Source: Streptomyces xantholiticus (GTDB taxonomy: Bacteria; Actinomycetota; Actinomycetes; Streptomycetales; Streptomycetaceae). From it: a stretch of DNA of 64,000 nucleotides. Location of the stretch: the NCBI RefSeq assembly GCF_014651015.1, contig NZ_BMWB01000007.1, forward strand, positions 186,001 through 250,000, written 5' to 3'. Position numbers and translations under genes: made by a program. Shown piece by piece: positions 1 to 7,462 of this stretch (its first letter is position 1; every line of letters begins with the position of its first letter). Below the pieces are notes generated by a model. The model did no database searches. It was given only the letters and a program-made list of their open reading frames with translations, and was not told the DNA's origin.

Positions 1-2
1 CC

Positions 3-533
3 CTGCTGGCGCGGATGCTGCTGGAGGACGCCGTAGGCGTACGCCCGCGGTACCGCTCTGCTCCGCAGAACCTGGACGACATGCTGGCCGCTGCGGACGC
101 CGCCGTCCTGATCGGGGACGAGGCGCTGCGGCTGCGCGCCCGGCCTCCGGCCGGCCTGCGGGTGCAGGACACCGGCGCGCTCTGGCGCAGCTGGACGGGC
201 CTGCCCATGGTCTTCGCCGTCTGGGTGGTGCGGCGCGAGGTCGCGCGCGAGCACCCCGAGCGGGTACGGGCCGTGGCCGCGGCGCTCGCCGACGCGGCTG
301 AGCGAGCCCGCGCGCACCCCGAGGCGGTGGCCACCGCGGCAGCCGCCGAGTCGGCCCGTAGCCCGGGCGGACGCCTGTCCGAGCAGGTGCTCCTCGACTA
401 CTACCGAGTGCTCGACTACTCCCTCGGTGACCGGCAGCTCGCCGCTGTACGCGAGTTCGCGCGGCGCGCCGCCGCCCGTGGCGAAGTCCCCGAGGACGCA
501 ACCCTTCCCCCCGTGCCAGGAGGACGCTTGTGA
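3..533 (+). CDS. MqnA-family chorismate dehydratase-like protein (5' end outside window)
   Basis: The reading frame is open from the window edge, so the N-terminal third or so is missing and about 177 residues remain. The motifs LIGDEAL, then WRSWTGLPMVFAVWV, match the periplasmic-binding-like fold of MqnA, the futalosine-pathway enzyme that dehydrates chorismate to 3-[(1-carboxyvinyl)oxy]benzoate. Streptomyces normally encode housekeeping mqnA near other mqn genes; here the neighbours are aminotransferases, a ligase and a prephenate-decarboxylase-like gene, so this may be a pathway-specific paralogue. Its stop overlaps the next start (GTGA), implying translational coupling. Substrate identity is inferred; a solute-binding or different cyclohexadiene substrate is possible. 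Confidence 0.75.
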   Translation: MLARMLLEDAVGVRPRYRSAPQNLDDMLAAADAAVLIGDEALRLRARPPAGLRVQDTGALWRSWTGLPMVFAVWVVRREVAREHPERVRAVAAALADAAERARAHPEAVATAAAAESARSPGGRLSEQVLLDYYRVLDYSLGDRQLAAVREFARRAAARGEVPEDATLPPVPGGRL

Positions 534-823
534 TCCGCCACTACGTGCTCTTCAAGTTCAAGCCCGGCGTCTCGTGGGACGACGCCAGAGCCCAGCAGGC
601 CGAGCAGATCGCGGGCAAGGTGGGCGGCGAGGTGCCGGAACTCCGCGAGTGGACCGTCGGCCGTAACATATCCACCCGGCCGATCGCTTACGACTTCATC
701 GTCGTCGGTCTACTGGACGACATGGAGGCCGTGGAGCGCTATTTGGTGCACCCCTTCCATCAGGAGGCCATCAGCGCCTGGCGGGAGATCAGCGACTGGG
801 TGATCGCGGATGTCGAAGAATGA
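530..823 (+). CDS. Dabb (stress-responsive A/B barrel) domain protein
   Basis: A 97-residue single-domain protein beginning IRHYVLFKFKPGV, with the His-rich C-terminal half (YLVHPFHQEAISAW) typical of dimeric alpha-beta barrel Dabb proteins. The GTG start overlaps the upstream stop and is preceded by a strong AGGAGG site. Family members include plant olivetolic acid cyclase and many small uncharacterised bacterial proteins, so a cyclase, isomerase or binding role on a small aromatic or polyketide-like intermediate is possible. Tight coupling to the MqnA-like gene suggests both act on the same intermediate; that is inference. Confidence 0.8.
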   Translation: MIRHYVLFKFKPGVSWDDARAQQAEQIAGKVGGEVPELREWTVGRNISTRPIAYDFIVVGLLDDMEAVERYLVHPFHQEAISAWREISDWVIADVEE

Positions 824-879
824 GCACCGGATGAACCTTCGAGGAACTCCGTTGGCCATTCCATGAACGGCGTCTGAAG

Positions 880-898
880 TTCTGTACGAGTACAAGAA
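880..898 (+). promoter_or_regulatory. Imperfect inverted repeat upstream of the DUF2000 gene
   Basis: TTCTGTAC and GTACAAGAA flank a two-base centre, just upstream of the GGGG-type ribosome site of the DUF2000 gene. It could be an operator or a 5'-UTR hairpin. No protein is assigned to it. Confidence 0.35.
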
Positions 899-911
899 AT
901 GGGGAAAACCC

Positions 912-1328
912 GTGGGGTACCAGTTCGAGAAGTGTGCCATTGTCGTGGACAAGGAGCTTCCCGCAGGGTTGGCGATGAACACCGTCGCCGCGCTCGCCCT
1001 GTCGGTCGGGAAGTTCGTCGACGGCATCGTCGGCGACGACGTGAAGGACGCCGACGGCCGGCTGCACACGGGTATCACCTCGATCCCACTGCCCGTCCTG
1101 AAGGCCGACGCCGGGGAGCTGCGCGAAGTCGCGCTCCGGGCGGTGGACGCGAGCGATGTCTTCGTCGTCGACTTCACCTCGGTGGCCCAATCGTCGCGGT
1201 CGTACGACGAGTACACGCGCCGGACCGCCGAGATCCCCACCGGCGAACTCCCCTACATCGGCATGGCACTGTGCGGCAGCAGGAAGGCCGTGGACAAGAT
1301 CACCGGGAGCCTGCCGCTGTACCGCTGA
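912..1328 (+). CDS. DUF2000 family protein
   Basis: A 138-residue protein with the DUF2000 pattern: FEKCAIVVDKELPAGLAMNT at the start, a central conserved GDDVKDADGR..TGITSIPLPVL, and a C-terminal PYIGMALCGSRKAVDKITGSLPLYR-like end. DUF2000 proteins resemble the Pth2 peptidyl-tRNA hydrolase fold and have no assigned reaction. The GTG start at 912 follows AATGGGGAAAACCC. It sits between the Dabb gene and the ligase gene in the same orientation, 88 and 200 bases away, so it is a probable but not tightly coupled member of the cluster. Confidence 0.8.
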   Translation: MGYQFEKCAIVVDKELPAGLAMNTVAALALSVGKFVDGIVGDDVKDADGRLHTGITSIPLPVLKADAGELREVALRAVDASDVFVVDFTSVAQSSRSYDEYTRRTAEIPTGELPYIGMALCGSRKAVDKITGSLPLYR

Positions 1329-1528
1329 CGCGGGCCGCGGCAGCCCGTCCGCCGACCCGAGTCCGACCCACCTGACACTGCCGACCGACCGGCTGGGGCC
1401 GACCCGCCCGCGACCCCGGCCGGTCTGTCGTCCCTGCCCGAAACCGGCCACGGTCCCCCACGTGACCAGCGCAATCACCTCACACCGGATCACCGTCTTT
1501 CGCACAAGAACGATCAGCAGGGGAAGGC

Positions 1529-2953
1529 ATGTTCACAGTTTTCGACGAGAAACTCGCCCACACCGCCCGTGAGATACGCGACCGGCACCGCTCCTACGCG
1601 GCCGGTCGGTGGACCGATGAAGAACTGGCCACCCACCAGCTCGAAGCGCTACGCACCACCGTGGAGTACGTCAAGAAGCACTCCCCGTTCTACGCCCGTC
1701 ACTTGGCTGACGTGGACCCGCAGTCGATCGCCTCGCTCGCGTCCGATCAGCTCGCCACCCTGCCGTTCACCACCAAGGACCACCTGCGGCAGGAGTTCGC
1801 CGACGTCCTGTCCCTGCCGATGCACAAGGCGTGGATCTTCTACGAGACCACCGGCACCACCGGCCGCAGCACCCCGTGCCCGCGCGACAACACAGACTCA
1901 CTGCACAACAACACCGCGCTGACCGTGTACTACGACACGATCTTCCGGCAGTACGGCGACGAGCAGATCATCGGCGTCTCCGGCCCGACCGAGCTGCACG
2001 CCTTCAGCGACACCTTCGGCGAGGTGTGCCGCAACCTCGGCCACGCCGTGGCCAAGATGTGGCCGCACTCCCCGATGGTCGGCTTCGACCGTGCCCTGGA
2101 GACCCTGCAGGTACTGCCCGCCACCGGGCTGTTCAGTACACCCGGCATGGCCCTCGCCCTCGCCAAGAAGGCCCGCGCCGCCGGCCTCGACCCGAGGCGC
2201 GACTTCCGCATCGACGTCATCATGTGCACCGGCGAACTCGCCTCGCCCAGCCTGCTGGAGAACATCGGCGAGGTCTGGGGCGCTCGCGTCTACAACGCCC
2301 TGTACGCCTCCCAGGAAGCATCCGTGATGGGCGCGGCCGGCGCCGACGGCGGCCTGTACACGGCCCCGCTGCTCAACCTGTACGAGGTCATCGACCCGGA
2401 CACCGGGCACGCCGTCGCCCCGGGCGACGACGGCGTTCGCACCGGCGAGTTGGTCGTCACCTCCCTCTACCAGGGCAGCAAGCCTCTCGTGCGCTACCGC
2501 ACGGGCGACCTCGTCCGGCTCCGCCCGCCCGCCGTCGGCCGCACCCTGCCCGCGCCCACCCTCGAAGTCCTCGGCCGTACCCGCGACACCCTGCTCATCG
2601 GCGGCCACCGAATCAGCGGCTACGACCTCGAAGAGCTGCTGCTCACCCATCCGCGCGGCTACCTGGACTACCAGATCGTCATCGACGCCGTGGACGGCCG
2701 GGACGAGTTGACGCTGCGCCTGCAACTCCCGGACGACCGCGACGGCCTACGCCTCGACGAGGGCGAGATCATCCGCGCCGTCGACGACCGGCTCGGGGTA
2801 CCGCTCCGCTTCGAGTACGGCCCCCTCGGCAGCGTCACCACCACCGGCGCCATGGTCAGCTGGAAGGCCGCCCGTGTGGAGGACCGCCGACTGACCGTCC
2901 CCGACGAGGAGCAGGCCGCCGCGCTCTCCGTGGCCGGCGGGAGGGCCCAGTGA
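1529..2953 (+). CDS. Phenylacetate-CoA ligase-like adenylate-forming enzyme
   Basis: A 474-residue member of the PaaK branch of the ANL superfamily, which activate carboxylic acids as acyl-adenylates and often transfer them to CoA. Visible motifs are the phosphate-binding ETTGTTGRSTP (residues 106-116), YASQE (about 258-262) and RYRTGDLVRL (about 322). The C-terminal lid contains a candidate catalytic lysine in SWKAARVEDRR. An AGCAGGGGAAGG ribosome site precedes the ATG. Its stop overlaps the start of the aminotransferase gene by four bases. Likely substrates are small aryl or cyclohexadienyl acids made by neighbouring enzymes; free-standing amide or amidine formation is another option. Confidence 0.85.
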   Translation: MFTVFDEKLAHTAREIRDRHRSYAAGRWTDEELATHQLEALRTTVEYVKKHSPFYARHLADVDPQSIASLASDQLATLPFTTKDHLRQEFADVLSLPMHKAWIFYETTGTTGRSTPCPRDNTDSLHNNTALTVYYDTIFRQYGDEQIIGVSGPTELHAFSDTFGEVCRNLGHAVAKMWPHSPMVGFDRALETLQVLPATGLFSTPGMALALAKKARAAGLDPRRDFRIDVIMCTGELASPSLLENIGEVWGARVYNALYASQEASVMGAAGADGGLYTAPLLNLYEVIDPDTGHAVAPGDDGVRTGELVVTSLYQGSKPLVRYRTGDLVRLRPPAVGRTLPAPTLEVLGRTRDTLLIGGHRISGYDLEELLLTHPRGYLDYQIVIDAVDGRDELTLRLQLPDDRDGLRLDEGEIIRAVDDRLGVPLRFEYGPLGSVTTTGAMVSWKAARVEDRRLTVPDEEQAAALSVAGGRAQ

Positions 2954-3918
2954 CCGCCACCCAGGGCGGCTCTCCCGCGCAGGCATCCCCGGTCGTGGCG
3001 CAAGTCGCGTATCACGACGGGGAGTTCATGCCACTGGAGCGGGCCCTGCTACCCGTCACCACGCAGGCCCTGCAGTACGGCACCGGAGTCTTCGAAGGCA
3101 TCCGGGCCTACGCCCAGGACGACGGCAGCCTCGCTATCTTCCGCGCCCACGACCACTACCGCCGCCTGCTGCGCAGCTCCCGCACCCTGCGCATCGACCC
3201 CGGCCGCTCCGTCGAGGAGCTGTGCGAGCTCACCGCCGAACTGCTGCGGCGGATCGGCACGACCGAGGACACGTACATCCGGCCGCTGGCCTACAAGCGG
3301 GCCCTGCTGCCCGGCCAGAAACCGGGCGTCAGCCTCTCGGGCGTCTCCGACGCGCTGTCCTTGAACGCCTTCCGGATGGGCTCCTACACCGACCCGGCCG
3401 GCATCCGCTGCACCATCAGCTCCTGGCGCCGGCCCACCTCCGACACGCTGCCGGTGCGCGCCAAGGTCACCGGCGGGTACGTCAACAACGCGCTCGCCGT
3501 GGACGAAGCCCGCGCAGCCGGATGCGACGACGCGATCCTGCTCAACAGCCGGGGGCAGGTCGCCGAGGCCAGCACATCCAACGTATTCGCCGTCATCGGC
3601 GGGCGGCTGGTGACTCCGCCGGTCACCGCCGATCTGCTGGAGGGCATCACCCGCGACACCGTGGTGACGCTCGCGGCGGACCTGCTGCAGACGGAGACCG
3701 ACTTCCGCGACATGGGCCGTGACGAACTCGCCGGCGCGGAGGAGGTCTTCCTCACCGGCACCGGCACCGAGATCGTCCCGGTCACCGAACTCGCCGGCCG
3801 CCCCGTCGCCGAGGGCACCCCCGGCTCGCTCACCACTGCCCTGATGCGCGCCTACCAGGACGTCGTCCGCGGCAGGGAACCGAACTACCGCCACTGGCTC
3901 CACCACGTTCACGCGTGA
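2950..3918 (+). CDS. Branched-chain-type (class IV) aminotransferase
   Basis: A 322-residue PLP fold-type IV aminotransferase. Features include the N-terminal YHDGEFMPLERA, ALQYGTGVFEGIRAY, the PLP lysine K172 in RAKVTGGYVNNALA, and the phosphate-binding TGTGTEIVPV near the C terminus. The family normally interconverts 2-oxo acids and branched-chain or aromatic amino acids with glutamate. The GTG start overlaps the ligase stop (GTGA), with GGCGGGAGGG upstream. Placement in a cluster that also has a HisC-like aminotransferase suggests a dedicated rather than housekeeping ilvE role, for example transamination of a dihydroaromatic 2-oxo acid. Confidence 0.88.
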   Translation: MTATQGGSPAQASPVVAQVAYHDGEFMPLERALLPVTTQALQYGTGVFEGIRAYAQDDGSLAIFRAHDHYRRLLRSSRTLRIDPGRSVEELCELTAELLRRIGTTEDTYIRPLAYKRALLPGQKPGVSLSGVSDALSLNAFRMGSYTDPAGIRCTISSWRRPTSDTLPVRAKVTGGYVNNALAVDEARAAGCDDAILLNSRGQVAEASTSNVFAVIGGRLVTPPVTADLLEGITRDTVVTLAADLLQTETDFRDMGRDELAGAEEVFLTGTGTEIVPVTELAGRPVAEGTPGSLTTALMRAYQDVVRGREPNYRHWLHHVHA

Positions 3919-3967
3919 CCCGAAAGACAGCTCCGGCACGGCCGCACAGCTCCCAGGGGGGAACAGC

Positions 3968-4564
3968 ATGACTACTGAGGCACCTGGCTGGATAGACACG
4001 TCACTCACCAACGGTCCGCCCATCGACACCATCGGCACACTCGGTCCCGCCGGCACGAGCAGTGAGCAGGCCGCCTTATATCTGTGGGCCGACCGGGGCC
4101 GGGACACGCCCCCGGACATCCGGCTGTACGACACCTACGAGCAGGCCGCCGACGCCCTGCGTGAACGTGACGTGAGCCATCTCGTGATCGCCAACGCGTA
4201 CGCGGGCGTGCACAGCTTCTACATGGACCCGAAGCTTCGCTTCGCCGGCGCGTTCCTCTTCGACACCCCGCACTACGGCATTGCCGTCGCCCCCGGGCAC
4301 CCCATCCCGAAGCGGCCCCGCATCGCCACCCACCCCGCGCCGGTCGCCCTCGTCGGGGAACTGCTGCCCGAGGAGTACACGGTGGAGGAAATCCTCTACG
4401 CGACCTCCACCAGCGCCGCCGCCGGCCAGGCCCGCCGCCGTGAGACGGATCTGGCCCTGACGACCCAGCCCGCGGCCAAGGCCAACGAACTGGAGTTCAT
4501 CTCCCGGACCCGCCCGATCCGCATGCTCTGGTCGGTGTTCACGCTGGTCGGTCCGACGGCCTGA
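3968..4564 (+). CDS. BacA/SalX-like prephenate decarboxylase
   Basis: A 198-residue single-domain protein of prephenate dehydratase ancestry. It begins TLGPAGTSSEQAA (residues 24-36), followed by YDTYEQA, NAYAGVHSFYMDPKLRF (76-92), FDTPHYGIAV, ATSTSAAAGQ (145-154) and DLALTT (161-166). The order and wording match bacilysin BacA (TLGPEGTSSEYAA, HFYMRPDL, CDTPMYGLAV, STSAAARK) more closely than PheA. The C-terminal Thr-Arg-Phe motif used by dehydratases is absent; the corresponding place reads MLWSVF, like BacA's MSWSLF, and there is no ACT domain. BacA-type enzymes decarboxylate prephenate without aromatising it, giving dihydro-4-hydroxyphenylpyruvate. It lies 49 bases after the aminotransferase gene. 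Confidence 0.82.
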   Translation: MTTEAPGWIDTSLTNGPPIDTIGTLGPAGTSSEQAALYLWADRGRDTPPDIRLYDTYEQAADALRERDVSHLVIANAYAGVHSFYMDPKLRFAGAFLFDTPHYGIAVAPGHPIPKRPRIATHPAPVALVGELLPEEYTVEEILYATSTSAAAGQARRRETDLALTTQPAAKANELEFISRTRPIRMLWSVFTLVGPTA

Positions 4565-4579
4565 TCCGTCCGGGGTTCA

Positions 4580-4667
4580 GGGGGTGCCGTACGCGATCGA
4601 CGCGGTGTCGCACGCACTGAGGACCACGGTCCTGCCGTACGGGCCGGTCCCTCCGTACGGCACCCCC
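4580..4667 (+). promoter_or_regulatory. Long-range inverted repeat / possible structured leader before the cyclodeaminase gene
   Basis: Two perfect 14-base arms, GGGGGTGCCGTACG at 4580-4593 and its complement at 4654-4667, enclose 60 bases. The interior holds a smaller AGGAC/GTCCT hairpin and a further self-complementary CCGTACGG, so a branched fold is possible. It ends 43 bases before the ATG at 4711. It could be a terminator of the upstream genes, an attenuator or a cis-regulatory RNA; it does not match a riboswitch class I recognise. Confidence 0.5.
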
Positions 4668-4710
4668 TCCCCGGTCTCCCACGAACGCCGAGGAAGGAAA
4701 ACGCCCACCC

Positions 4711-5697
4711 ATGCTCTTGATCGACCGTGCCACGGTGCGCCGGGTCTACCCCATGGAGCGCGCCACAGACGTCATGGCCGAGGCCATGCGCCGCTACAGC
4801 TCGGGCCTCGTGGACCAGCCGCTGCGCACGATCCTGCGCCCGGAGCGCGACAGCGGGCTGCTCGGCACCATGCCGGGCTTCGTGGCCGGTGAGGAACTGG
4901 CCGGATACGGGCTGAAGGCCATGGTGCTCAAGCCGGAGAACCCGGCGCGCGGCCTGGACCTGCACATCGGGATCGTCATGGTCTTCGACCCTGAGACCGG
5001 TGCCCCGCTCGCCCTCATGGACGCGGGCGCCGTGACGGCCGTACGGACAGCCGCGGTCTCCGCGGTGGCGACCGACACGCTGGCCCGACCTGATGCCGGG
5101 GACCTCGCGATCCTCGGCTCCGGGGTGCAGGCCCGCAGCCATCTGGAGGCCATGGCCGTGGTCCGCAAGCTCCGCCGGGTACGGGTGTGGAGCCGTACCC
5201 CGGCCAACGCCGAGGACTACCGCCGCTGGGCCGCGCAGGAACTGGGCATCGAGGTCGAGGTCGTGGGCAGCCCGGCCGCCGCCCTGGCCGGAGCCGACCT
5301 CGTGTGCACCACGACCGCCACCAGGGAGCCCCTCGTCGAAGCCGATGACCTCGCCCCGGGTGTCCACCTCAACGCCGCCGGTGCCTCCTTCGTCGATCAC
5401 CGCGAGCTGTCCGCGCAGGCGGTGGTACAGGCGGCGTTCTTCGTGGACAGCCGCCAGTCGGCGCTCGCCGAGTCCGGGGACCTGAAGGCGCCCCTGGACG
5501 CCGGACTGGTCGGTCCCGGCCACATCCTCGCCGAGCTGGGCGAAGTGCTGCTCGGCCGCCATCCGGGCCGCCGCAACGAGCAGGAGATCACCGTCTACAA
5601 GTCGCTCGGGCTCGGTGTGCAGGACATCATGTCCGGTTTCGCGATCGCCGAGGCTGCCGCCGCCCAGGGGCTCGGCCAAACCTGGGACCTGGACTGA
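4711..5697 (+). CDS. Ornithine cyclodeaminase / mu-crystallin family NAD(P)-dependent enzyme
   Basis: A 328-residue protein with the OCD signature: an N-terminal alpha-beta domain with K69 (YGLKAM) and R112 (VTAVRTAA), the dinucleotide-binding loop LAILGSGVQARSHLEAM (GSGVQA from residue 136), and KSLGLGVQDI near the end. Members include ornithine cyclodeaminase, alanine dehydrogenase, ketimine reductases and 2,3-diaminopropionate synthases, so the exact reaction cannot be read from sequence. GAGGAAGGA lies upstream of the ATG. In this cluster, reduction of an imine or reductive amination of the dihydroaromatic 2-oxo acid is a reasonable but unproven role. Confidence 0.88.
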   Translation: MLLIDRATVRRVYPMERATDVMAEAMRRYSSGLVDQPLRTILRPERDSGLLGTMPGFVAGEELAGYGLKAMVLKPENPARGLDLHIGIVMVFDPETGAPLALMDAGAVTAVRTAAVSAVATDTLARPDAGDLAILGSGVQARSHLEAMAVVRKLRRVRVWSRTPANAEDYRRWAAQELGIEVEVVGSPAAALAGADLVCTTTATREPLVEADDLAPGVHLNAAGASFVDHRELSAQAVVQAAFFVDSRQSALAESGDLKAPLDAGLVGPGHILAELGEVLLGRHPGRRNEQEITVYKSLGLGVQDIMSGFAIAEAAAAQGLGQTWDLD

Positions 5698-5725
5698 CAA
5701 GGCCCGAGAGGAAGCAGAACCCATC

Positions 5726-6835
5726 ATGAGCACGACGAGCGCAACGAGCACGACAAGCGTCCCGAGCACCCCCGCCCCCCGCGCGGTGCTCGCCGACATC
5801 CCGGCCTATGTGCCCAAGCCCCCGGCCCCGCCCGCCGAAGGTCCCTCCCACCGGCTGTTCCTCAACGAGAACCCGTACCCGCCACTGCCCTCCGTCCGGA
5901 AGACCATCGCCCAGGCGGCGGCGCAGACCAACTACTACCCGACCATCCACCCCGAGCGGCTGACGGACGCCCTCGCCCGGCGGCTGGGCGTCCCGCCCGG
6001 GCACCTCGTCACCGGCCCCGGCTCGGTCGGCATCTACCAGCAGATCGGCCAGGCCGTGCTGGAGCCGGGCGACGAAGTCGTCTACGCCTGGCCGTCGTTC
6101 GAGGCGTATCCGATCGTGGCGCGGATGGCGGGGGCCGTCCCGGTGGAGGTGCCGCTCGTCGACGGCGTCCACGACCTGGAGGCCATGGCCTCCGCCATCA
6201 CCCCCAGGACCAAGGCCGTCTTCCTGTGCGAGCCCAACAACCCCACCGGCACGGCCGTCGGCTCCGCCGAACTCGAGCGGTTCCTGGACCGGGTGCCCGG
6301 CCATGTCCTGATCGTCCTGGACGAGGCGTACTTCGAGTTCTACCGCTCGCCGAACGCTCCCGACGGCGTCGAGTTGCACCACGACCGGCCCAACCTGCTG
6401 GCGTTGCGCACCTTTTCGAAGGCGTACGGGCTGGCCGGGCTGCGCGTCGGTTACGGCGTCGCCCAGCCCGCGATCGCCGAGGCACTACGCAAGTGCGCAG
6501 TGCCGTGCGGCGTGGGCCGCCTCGCCGAGGAGGCCGCGCTGACCGCGCTGCGCGTGGAGGCGGAACTCTTCGAGCGGGTGGAACGGATCGTCGCGGAGCG
6601 GGAACGGACCCGCGAGGCGCTCCTCGGACTCGGCTGGGAAGTGCTGCCCAGCGCGACCAACTTCCTGTGGCTGCCTACGGGCGAGGCCTCGGAGTCGGTG
6701 GCGGAGGAGTGGGAGCGGCGCGGTCTGCTGGTCCGGGCCTTCCCGGGCAGCGGTCTGCGGGTGACCGTGGGCAGCCCCGAGGCGAACGACCTGCTGATCA
6801 CGGCGGCGAAGGAGATCGCACCACCGGCCCGGTGA
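5726..6835 (+). CDS. HisC-like class I aminotransferase
   Basis: A 369-residue PLP fold-type I aminotransferase of the histidinol-phosphate aminotransferase group. Motifs include LNENPYPPLPSV, VTGPGSVGIYQQIGQAVL, WPSFEAYP, CEPNNPTGT, VLDEAYFEF, the PLP lysine K232 in RTFSKAYGLAGLRVGYG, and a C-terminal GSGLRVTVGS. The ATG at 5726, 28 bases after the upstream stop, is chosen over an upstream in-frame start because the family's core begins soon after and a GAGAGGAAG site precedes it. The Thr/Ser-rich first 20 residues are unusual. HisC-like enzymes also act on aromatic 2-oxo acids, fitting a biosynthetic transamination step here. Confidence 0.87.
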   Translation: MSTTSATSTTSVPSTPAPRAVLADIPAYVPKPPAPPAEGPSHRLFLNENPYPPLPSVRKTIAQAAAQTNYYPTIHPERLTDALARRLGVPPGHLVTGPGSVGIYQQIGQAVLEPGDEVVYAWPSFEAYPIVARMAGAVPVEVPLVDGVHDLEAMASAITPRTKAVFLCEPNNPTGTAVGSAELERFLDRVPGHVLIVLDEAYFEFYRSPNAPDGVELHHDRPNLLALRTFSKAYGLAGLRVGYGVAQPAIAEALRKCAVPCGVGRLAEEAALTALRVEAELFERVERIVAERERTREALLGLGWEVLPSATNFLWLPTGEASESVAEEWERRGLLVRAFPGSGLRVTVGSPEANDLLITAAKEIAPPAR

Positions 6836-6856
6836 GCCGCCCGCGACAGGCCCGCA

Positions 6857-6871
6857 CCGGCGTCACGCCGG
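6857..6871. terminator. Small convergent hairpin
   Basis: CCGGCG and CGCCGG with loop TCA lie between the converging aminotransferase and Lrp genes, overlapping the Lrp stop codon. It is a weak, short terminator candidate. Confidence 0.3.
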
Positions 6872-7315
6872 ACCGATGACCTTCTTGCGCATGTGCCCGT
6901 AGACCACCGACGTCCGTACGTCGGCGAGTTCCGGCCGCTTCGTCAGTTTGTCCAGGACCACCGCGTGCAGGTGGTCGGTGTCGCGGACGGCGACGTGCAC
7001 CAGGAAGTCGTCGTTTCCGGTGAGGACGAAGATCGAGATCACCTCGGGCATCCGCTCCAGGAAGGCCTGGAAGGCCTCGATCGCGGCACGTGTCGGCGGG
7101 CGGATCCGTACGGCGATCACGGCCTGCAGCCCGCGGCCGATCGCCGTGAGGTCGGCCTCCGCGTGAAATCCCGTCAGGACGCCGCTCTGGCGCAGCGACC
7201 GGATCCGCTCCAGACAGGTGGACGGGGCGATACCGAGTGCCTGGGCCATGTCCCGGTTGGTGCGCCGACCGTCCTCCTGGAGCATCCGCACCAACGCCGA
7301 ATCTAGTTCGTCCAC
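6863..7315 (-). CDS. Lrp/AsnC family transcriptional regulator
   Basis: A 150-residue protein with the classic start VDELDSALVRMLQEDGRRTNRDMAQALGI, an AsnC-type helix-turn-helix (about residues 20-45), and a C-terminal RAM effector domain (IAVRIRPPTRAAIEAF, LTGNDDFLVHVAVRD). GTG at 7315 is preferred because it matches the family N terminus and has GGTGAGG upstream; an in-frame ATG at 7366 would add 17 atypical residues. Lrp/AsnC regulators usually sense amino acids and control divergent transport or biosynthesis genes. It is divergent from an EamA exporter, which suggests that an amino acid product induces its own export. Confidence 0.9.
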   Translation of the reverse strand: MDELDSALVRMLQEDGRRTNRDMAQALGIAPSTCLERIRSLRQSGVLTGFHAEADLTAIGRGLQAVIAVRIRPPTRAAIEAFQAFLERMPEVISIFVLTGNDDFLVHVAVRDTDHLHAVVLDKLTKRPELADVRTSVVYGHMRKKVIGPA

Positions 7316-7337
7316 GCTTGCCTCACCACGCCGAATT

Positions 7338-7376
7338 CCGAAGGTTATTCGGATTATAAGCATCATTGTCGATGAT
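7338..7376. promoter_or_regulatory. Paired 5-5-5 inverted repeats, candidate Lrp operators
   Basis: CCGAA-N5-TTCGG (7338-7352) and ATCAT-N5-ATGAT (7362-7376) lie in the most AT-rich part of the intergenic stretch between the divergent Lrp and exporter genes, with centres 24 bases apart. The 15-base size with short palindromic arms resembles Lrp/AsnC operators. The assignment is by position and shape. Confidence 0.45.
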
Positions 7377-7462
7377 CTTGTTAGCCTCCTCCCTAGTTGG
7401 CTGACGTTCGTTCGGTCACGGTGTGTCCGGTGGCAATGGGTAGGGGAGAGGGGCGACTTCAG

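Noticed and set aside
1831..2949. N-terminal extension of the class IV aminotransferase frame
   Set aside because: The extension is an Arg/Pro-rich shadow of the ligase gene; GTG at 2950 has a ribosome site and gives the family N terminus.
3968..4564. Housekeeping prephenate dehydratase PheA
   Set aside because: Too short (no ACT domain), lacks the Thr-Arg-Phe motif and sits in a biosynthetic cluster; motif wording is closer to BacA.
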